DNA of 64,000 nucleotides, taken from contig NZ_CP107006.1 in NCBI RefSeq assembly GCF_022867795.2, positions 2,108,001 through 2,172,000 of the forward strand. The letters run 5' to 3'. Numbering within the stretch: the first letter of the stretch is position 1; each line of letters begins with the position of its first letter. The notes beneath the pieces are model-generated. The model worked only from the letters and a program-made list of their open reading frames with translations. It ran no database searches and was not told where the DNA came from. Below are positions 51,601 through 60,600 of this stretch, piece after piece. The DNA is from Chitinophaga horti (lineage in GTDB: Bacteria > Bacteroidota > Bacteroidia > Chitinophagales > Chitinophagaceae). The position numbers were made by a program, and so were the translations under genes.

Positions 51601-54600
51601 AATGCGGTAATATCGACTCTGTACGCCAGATCATTACCGTACAGGATACTACTCGTCCGACCTTCACCAGCACCATTCCTGCTGATACCACGGTAGACTG
51701 TCACGTACCATTGCCGGTGCAGCCGACAATGACTGCTACTGACAACTGTAGCGCAGGTAACGTAGTAGTTACGCCTTCGCAACGCCGCGAGGATATCGCA
51801 GGTGCCTGTGTGAACAACTACCGCATCATCCGTGTATGGACTGCTCGTGACGAATGCGGTAATATCGACTCTGTACGCCAGATCATTACCGTACAGGATA
51901 CTACCCGTCCGACTTTCACCAGCACCGTACCTGCTGATACTACTGTAGACTGTCACGTGCCATTACCGGTACAACCGACACTGAACGCTACTGACAACTG
52001 TAGCGCTGGTAACGTAGTAGTTACGCCGTCACAACGTCGCGAAGACATTGCGGGCGCGTGCGTAAATAACTACCGCATCATCCGTGTATGGACAGCCGTT
52101 GACGAATGTGGTAATATCGACTCTGTACGCCAGGTCATCACTGTACAGGATACTACCCGTCCTACTTTCACCAGCACCGTACCTGCTGATACCACTGTAG
52201 ATTGTCACATACCATTGCCGGTACAACCGACTTTGAACGCTACCGATAACTGTAGCGCTGGTAACGTAGTGGTTACGCCGTCACAACGTCGCGAAGACAT
52301 CGCCGGCGCGTGCGTAAATAACTACCGCATCATCCGTGTATGGACGGCGGTTGACGAATGTGGTAATATCGATTCTGTACGTCAGATCATTACCGTTCAG
52401 GATACTACCCGTCCGACATTCACCAGCATCGTACCTGCTGATACCACTGTAGATTGTCACATACCATTGCCGGTACAGCCGACGCTGAATGCTACTGATA
52501 ACTGTAGCGCTGGTAACGTAGTGGTTACGCCTTCGCAGCGTCGCGAAGACATCGCTGGCGCTTGTGCGAACAACTACCGCATCATCCGTGTATGGACTGC
52601 GGTTGACGAATGTGGTAATATCGACTCTGTACGCCAGATCATTACCGTACAGGATACTACCCGTCCGACCTTTACCAGCATCGTGCCTGCTGATACTACT
52701 ATAGATTGTAACGTACCATTGCCGGTACAGCCGACGCTGAATGCTACTGATAACTGTAGCGCTGGTAACGTAGTGGTTACGCCTTCGCAGCGTCGCGAAG
52801 ACATCGCTGGTGCCTGTGCGAACAACTACCGCATTATCCGTGTATGGACTGTTCGTGACGAATGTGGTAATATCGACTCTGTACGCCAGATCATTACCGT
52901 ACAGGATACTACTCGTCCGACCTTCACCAGCACTGTACCTGCTGATACCACTGTAGACTGTCACGTACCATTGCCGGTTCAACCGACACTGAATGCTACC
53001 GACAACTGTAGCACCGGTACCAATGTGACCGTAACGCCTTCACAACGTCGCGAAGACATTGCAGGCGCGTGTGCGAACAACTATCGCATTATCCGTGTAT
53101 GGACTGCGGTTGATGAATGTGGTAATATCGATTCTGTACGCCAGGTCATCACTGTACAGGATACTACCCGTCCGACGTTCACCAGTACCACACCTGCAGA
53201 TACCACTGTAGACTGTCACGTATCATTACCGGTACAACCGACACTGAATGCTACCGACAACTGTAGCGCTGGTAACGTAGTAGTTACGCCGTCACAACGT
53301 CGCGAAGACATCGCTGGCGCGTGCGTAAATAACTACCGCATCATCCGTGTTTGGACAGCTGTTGACGAATGTGGTAATATCGACTCTGTACGCCAGGTCA
53401 TCACTGTACAGGATACTACCCGTCCGACGTTCACCAGTACCACACCTGCAGATACCACTGTAGACTGTCACGTATCATTACCGGTACAACCGACACTGAA
53501 TGCTACCGACAATTGTAGCACTGGTACTAATGTGACCGTAACGCCAAGCGAACGTCGCGAAGACATCGCTGGAGCTTGTGCGAACAACTACCGCATCATC
53601 CGTGTTTGGACAGCCGTTGACGAATGTGGTAATATCGACTCTGTACGCCAGATCATTACCGTACAGGATACTACCCGTCCGACTTTCACCAGCACCGTAC
53701 CTGCTGATACCACTGTAGACTGTCACATACCATTGCCGGTTCAACCGACACTGAACGCTACTGACAATTGTAGCGCTGGTAACGTAGTGGTTACGCCTTC
53801 ACAACGTCGCGAAGACATCGCTGGCGCGTGCGTAAATAACTACCGCATCATCCGTGTATGGACCGCCGTTGACGAATGTGGTAATATCGATTCTGTACGT
53901 CAGATCATTACCGTACAGGATACTACCCGTCCGACGTTCACCAGCACCGTACCTGCTGATACTACTGTAGATTGTCACATACCATTGCCGGTTCAACCGA
54001 CGCTAAATGCTACCGACAATTGTAGCACCGGTACTAATGTGACCGTAACGCCAGGTGAACGTCGCGAAGACATTGCAGGCGCGTGTGCGAACAACTACCG
54101 CATTATCCGTGTATGGACTGTTCGTGACGAATGTGGTAATATCGACTCTGTACGGCAGATCATTACTGTACAGGATACTACCCGTCCGACGTTCACCAGC
54201 ACCATTCCTGCTGATACCACTGTAGACTGTCACGTACCATTGCCGGTTCAACCGACACTGAATGCTACCGACAACTGTAGCGCCGGTACCAATGTGACCG
54301 TAACGCCTTCACAACGTCGCGAAGACATTGCAGGCGCGTGTGCGAACAACTATCGCATTATCCGTGTATGGACTGCGGTTGATGAATGTGGTAATATCGA
54401 TTCTGTACGCCAGATCATTACCGTACAGGATACTACCCGTCCGACCTTCACCAGCACCGTACCTGCTGATACCACTGTAGACTGTCACGTACCATTGCCG
54501 GTACAACCGACGCTGACTGCTACTGACAACTGTAGCGCAGGTAACGTAGTAGTTACGCCTTCGCAACGCCGTGAGGATATCACCGGTGCCTGTGTGAACA

Positions 54601-57600
54601 ACTACCGCATCATCCGTGTATGGACAGCCGTTGACGAATGTGGTAATATCGACTCTGTACGCCAGGTCATCACTGTACAGGATACTACCCGTCCGACGTT
54701 CACCAGCACCGTACCTGCTGATACTACTGTAGACTGTCACGTGCCATTACCGGTACAACCGACACTGAACGCTACTGACAACTGTAGCGCTGGTAACGTA
54801 GTAGTTACGCCGTCACAACATCGCGAAGACATCGCTGGCGCGTGCGTAAATAACTACCGCATCATCCGTGTATGGACAGCTGTTGACGAATGTGGTAATA
54901 TCGACTCTGTACGCCAGGTCATCACTGTACAGGATACTACCCGTCCGACTTTCACCAGCACCGTACCTGCTGATACTACTGTAGATTGTCACATACCATT
55001 GCCGGTACAGCCGACGCTGAACGCTACCGATAACTGTAGCGCTGGCAACGTAGTGGTTACGCCTTCACAACGTCGCGAAGACATCGCTGGCGCGTGCGTA
55101 AATAACTACCGCATCATCCGTGTATGGACCGCCGTTGACGAATGTGGTAATATCGATTCTGTACGCCAGGTCATTACCGTACAGGATACTACCCGTCCGA
55201 CGTTCACCAGCACCGTACCTGCTGATACTACTGTAGACTGTCACATACCATTGCCGGTTCAACCGACGCTAAATGCTACCGACAATTGTAGCACCGGTAC
55301 TAATGTGACCGTAACGCCAGGTGAACGTCGCGAAGACATTGCAGGCGCGTGTGCGAACAACTACCGCATTATCCGTGTATGGACTGTTCGTGACGAATGT
55401 GGTAATATCGATTCTGTACGCCAGGTCATTACCGTACAGGATACTACCCGTCCGACATTCACCAGCACTGTACCTGCTGATACCACTGTAGACTGTCACG
55501 TACCATTGCCGGTACAGCCGACACTGAATGCTACCGATAATTGTAGCACCGGTACTAATGTGACCGTAACGCCAAGCGAACGTCGCGAAGACATCGCGGG
55601 TGCTTGTGCGAACAACTATCGCATTATCCGTGTATGGACTGTTCGTGACGAATGTGGTAATATCGACTCTGTACGCCAGATCATTACCGTACAGGATACT
55701 ACCCGTCCGACGTTCACCAGCACTATACCTGCTGATACCACTGTAGACTGTCACGTGCCATTACCGGTACAACCGACACTGAATGCTACCGATAATTGTA
55801 GCACCGGTACTAATGTGACCGTAACGCCAAGCGAACGTCGCGAAGACATCGCTGGCGCGTGCGTAAATAACTACCGCATCATCCGTGTATGGACAGCCGT
55901 TGACGAATGTGGTAACATAGACTCTGTACGCCAGATCATTACCGTACAGGATACTACCCGTCCGACGTTCACCAGCACCGTACCTGCAGATACTACTGTA
56001 GACTGTCACGTGCCATTACCGGTACAACCGACACTGAACGCTACTGACAACTGTAGCGCTGGTAACGTAGTAGTTACGCCTTCACAACGTCGCGAAGACA
56101 TCGCTGGAGCGTGCGTAAATAACTACCGCATCATCCGTGTATGGACAGCCGTTGACGAATGTGGTAATATCGATTCTGTACGCCAGATCATTACCGTACA
56201 GGATACTACTCGTCCGACTTTCACCAGCACCATACCTGCTGATACCACGGTAGACTGCCACATACCATTGCCGGTACAGCCGACATTGAATGCTACCGAC
56301 AACTGTAGTTCCGGTAACGTGGTGGTAACGCCAAGCGAACGTCGCGAAGACATCGCTGGCGCCTGCGCGAACAACTACCGCATCATCCGTGTATGGACAG
56401 CCGTTGACGAATGTGGTAATATCGATTCTGTACGTCAGATCATTACCGTACAGGATACTACCCGTCCGACGTTCACCAGCACCGTACCTGCAGATACTAC
56501 TGTAGACTGTCACGTGCCATTACCGGTACAACCGACACTGAATGCTACTGACAACTGTAGCGCTGGTAACGTAGTAGTTACGCCTTCGCAGCGTCGCGAA
56601 GACATCGCTGGCGCTTGTGCGAACAACTACCGCATCATCCGTGTATGGACTGCGGTTGACGAATGTGGTAATATCGACTCTGTACGCCAGATCATTACTG
56701 TACAGGATACTACCCGTCCGACGTTCACCAGCACCGTACCTGCAGATACCACTGTAGATTGTCACATACCATTGCCGGTACAACCGACACTAAATGCTAC
56801 CGACAATTGTAGCACCGGAACGAATGTGACCGTAACGCCAAGCGAACGTCGCGAAGACATCGCAGGCGCGTGTGCGAACAACTACCGCATTATCCGTGTA
56901 TGGACTGTTCGTGATGAATGTGGTAATGTCGACTCTGTACGCCAGATCATTACTGTACAGGATACTACCCGTCCGACATTCACCAGCACTGTACCTGCTG
57001 ATACCACTGTAGACTGTCACGTACCATTGCCGGTACAGCCGACACTGAACGCTACCGACAACTGTAGCACCGGTACCAATGTGACCGTAACACCAAGCGA
57101 ACGTCGCGAAGACATCGCTGGAGCGTGTGTAAATAACTACCGCATCATCCGTGTATGGACAGCCGTTGACGAATGTGGTAATATCGATTCTGTACGCCAG
57201 ATCATTACTGTACAGGATACTACCCGTCCGACGTTCACCAGTACCACACCTGCAGATACCACTGTAGACTGTCACGTATCATTACCGGTACAACCGACAC
57301 TGAATGCTACCGATAACTGTAGCACCGGTACTAATGTGACCGTAACGCCAAGCGAACGTCGCGAAGATATCGCCGGAGCTTGTGCGAACAACTACCGCAT
57401 TATCCGTGTATGGACTGCCGTTGACGAATGTGGTAACGTAGACTCTGTACGCCAGATCATCACTGTACAGGATACTACCCGTCCGACTTTCACCAGCACC
57501 ACACCTGCAGATACCACTGTAGACTGTCACATACCATTACCGGTACAACCGACACTGAACGCTACTGACAACTGTAGCGCTGGTAACGTAGTGGTTACGC

Positions 57601-60600
57601 CTTCACAACGTCGCGAAGACATTGCTGGAGCGTGCGTAAATAACTACCGCATCATCCGTGTATGGACCGCCATTGACGAATGTGGTAATATCGACTCTGT
57701 ACGTCAGATCATTACCGTACAGGATACTACCCGTCCGACTTTCACCAGCACCGTACCTGCTGATACTACTGTAGACTGTCACATACCATTGCCGGTACAG
57801 CCGATGCTGAATGCTACTGATAACTGTAGCGCTGGTAACGTAGTGGTTACGCCTTCGCAGCGTCGCGAAGACATCGCTGGCGCTTGTGCGAACAACTACC
57901 GCATCATCCGTGTATGGACTGCGGTTGACGAATGTGGTAACATAGACTCTGTACGCCAGGTCATTACCGTACAGGATACTACCCGTCCGACATTCACCAG
58001 CACCGTACCTGCTGATACCACGGTAGATTGTCACATACCATTGCCGGTTCAACCGACACTGAATGCTACCGACAACTGTAGCACCGGTACTAATGTGACC
58101 GTAACACCAAGCGAACGTCGCGAAGACATCGCGGGTGCTTGTGCGAACAACTATCGCATCATCCGTGTATGGACTGCAGTTGACGAATGTGGTAATGTCG
58201 ACTCTGTACGCCAGATCATTACTGTACAGGATACTACCCGTCCGACATTCACCAGCACTGTACCTGCTGATACTACTGTAGACTGTCACGTGCCATTACC
58301 GGTACAACCGACACTGAATGCTACCGATAATTGTAGCACCGGTACTAATGTGACCGTAACACCAAGCGAACGTCGCGAAGACATTCCGGGTGCTTGTGCA
58401 AACAACTATCGCATCATTCGTGTATGGATCGCCCGTGACGAATGTGGTAATATCGACTCTGTACGCCAGATCATTACTGTACAGGATACTACCCGTCCGA
58501 CGTTCAACATCACCGTTCCTGCTGATACAACTGTAGATTGTCACGCGACGTTAGTTGCACAACCGACGTTGACTGCCACCGACAACTGTAGCGTAGGCGC
58601 GAACGTAATCGTAACACCAAGAGAATACCGCGAAAGCATCCCAGGTGCCTGCGCCGGCAACTACCGCATCATCCGCGTATGGACGGCGACCGACGAATGT
58701 GGCAATGTGGATTCCGTACGTCAGATCATCACCGTACAGGATACCATCAGACCAGTATTCACCGCACCAACGCCTGCGAACACGACTGTGAGCTGCGACA
58801 ACGTACCGGTTCAGCCTGATCTCGCCGCTACCGATAACTGCTCACCTAACGTGACAATTGTTAAAGATGAGCGCATCACTCCGATCCCTGGCCGTTGTGA
58901 AAACAACTACCTGATCGTACGCACCTGGACAGCGATCGACGAATGTAACAACACTACTACCATTACCCAGACGATCACCGTGATCGATACCACCAGGCCG
59001 GTATTTACGGTAGCAATTCCTGCTGATACCACTGTAGATTGTCACGCAGTACCTGCCCAACGGATGTTGCCTGCAACCGACAACTGCAGCCCTGATAAGG
59101 TAACCGTAACGATGACCGAACAACGCATCGACCAGCCCGGCGCCTGTGTGAACAACTACCAGTTGATCCGCCGCTGGACAGCGACCGATGTATGTGGTAA
59201 CGTAGCTACTGCTATGCAGACCATTACTGTACAGGATACGACAAGGCCGGTATTCTCCGCCCCTGCTCCTCCTGATGCTACAGTAGCTTGTGATGCGGTA
59301 CCTGCTCAACCTGACCTGACCGCTACCGACCTTTGCAGCCCGACCGGTGTAACGATCACCAAGGCTGAACAACGGATCGATATTCCGGGTGCATGTGTAA
59401 ACAACTACCAATTAGTACGCACCTGGACGGCAACCGATGCTTGTGGCAACAGCATAGTAGTATCACAAACACTTACTGTTCAGGATATCACCAGGCCGAC
59501 ATTTGCGGTGGCGATACCAAGAGACACTACGGTGAACTGTCATACGATCCCTGCCATGCCGCAGCTGACTGCAACCGACAACTGTAGTCCTGCCGCGAAC
59601 ATTACCATCACGATGAACCAGCAGCGTGTAGACAACGTTGGTGCATGTGAGAGCAGCTACCGGTTATTACGTACCTGGACTGCGACCGACGAGTGTGGCA
59701 ACTTTACAACTGCCCTGCAGATCGTAACCGTACAGGATACAACTAAACCAGTGTTCACAATGCCTATCCCGGCCAACGTGACCGTAAACTGTGGCGAAGT
59801 ACCTGCTCAGCCAGATCTGACCGCGACGGATAACTGTACGCCTGCAAACAGGGTGACCATTGTGAAGGACGAACAGCGTGAGGAGATCAGCAATACAAGA
59901 TGTGCTGGTAACTACCGCCTCATCCGCACCTGGACCGCCCTCGATCAGTGTGGCAACGTAACAGTAGCCCGCCAGATCATCACTGTACAGGATACCTCAA
60001 GGCCAGTGTTTACTTCGCCGATCATGAGGGATACAACCGTAAACTGTCACGAAGTGCCGACCTGGCCTGTAGTAACAGCTAGCGATAACTGTAATCCGAA
60101 TGGCGTAACGATCACTACCAGCCAAACCAAACAGTTCCTGAGCGCTACCTGCAGCAATAATTACAGGTTGATCCGTCAGTGGACTGCGAGAGACGAATGT
60201 GGCAACACCGCTATCATGCAACAGATCATCACTGTAGAGGATACGACCAGACCAACATTCTCGATCGTAGCACCACGAGACACTACTGTAAACTGTAACG
60301 CAGTGCCTTCAATACCAACTGTAACTGCTACCGACAACTGTAGCGTAAACAGCCGGGTGAGAGTGACGCAGACCCAGATAAGGGAAAACATCCCGAACTC
60401 CTGCAACTACCGCCTGGTACGCACCTGGACCGCAACCGACGAATGTGGCAACGTGAGCACCATTCGCCAGGTGATTACGGTACAGGATACAACAAGGCCA
60501 GTGATTGCGGCGGCTCCGGCCAGCATGACACTGTCTTGCCAGCAGCCGGTACCTGCAGCTGTGACGCTGCGAGCTACAGACAACTGTGACGCCAGCTTCC

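Noticed and set aside
50130..58484. CRISPR array
   Set aside because: The regular repeats are 252/255 bp, in frame and coding, with no short spacers and no cas genes nearby.
49959..59411. Many long minus-strand open frames (60-312 codons) opposite the giant gene
   Set aside because: They are the antisense of the near-identical modules, which happen to lack stops in one frame; all repeat the same motif and none has a start region, promoter or family match.
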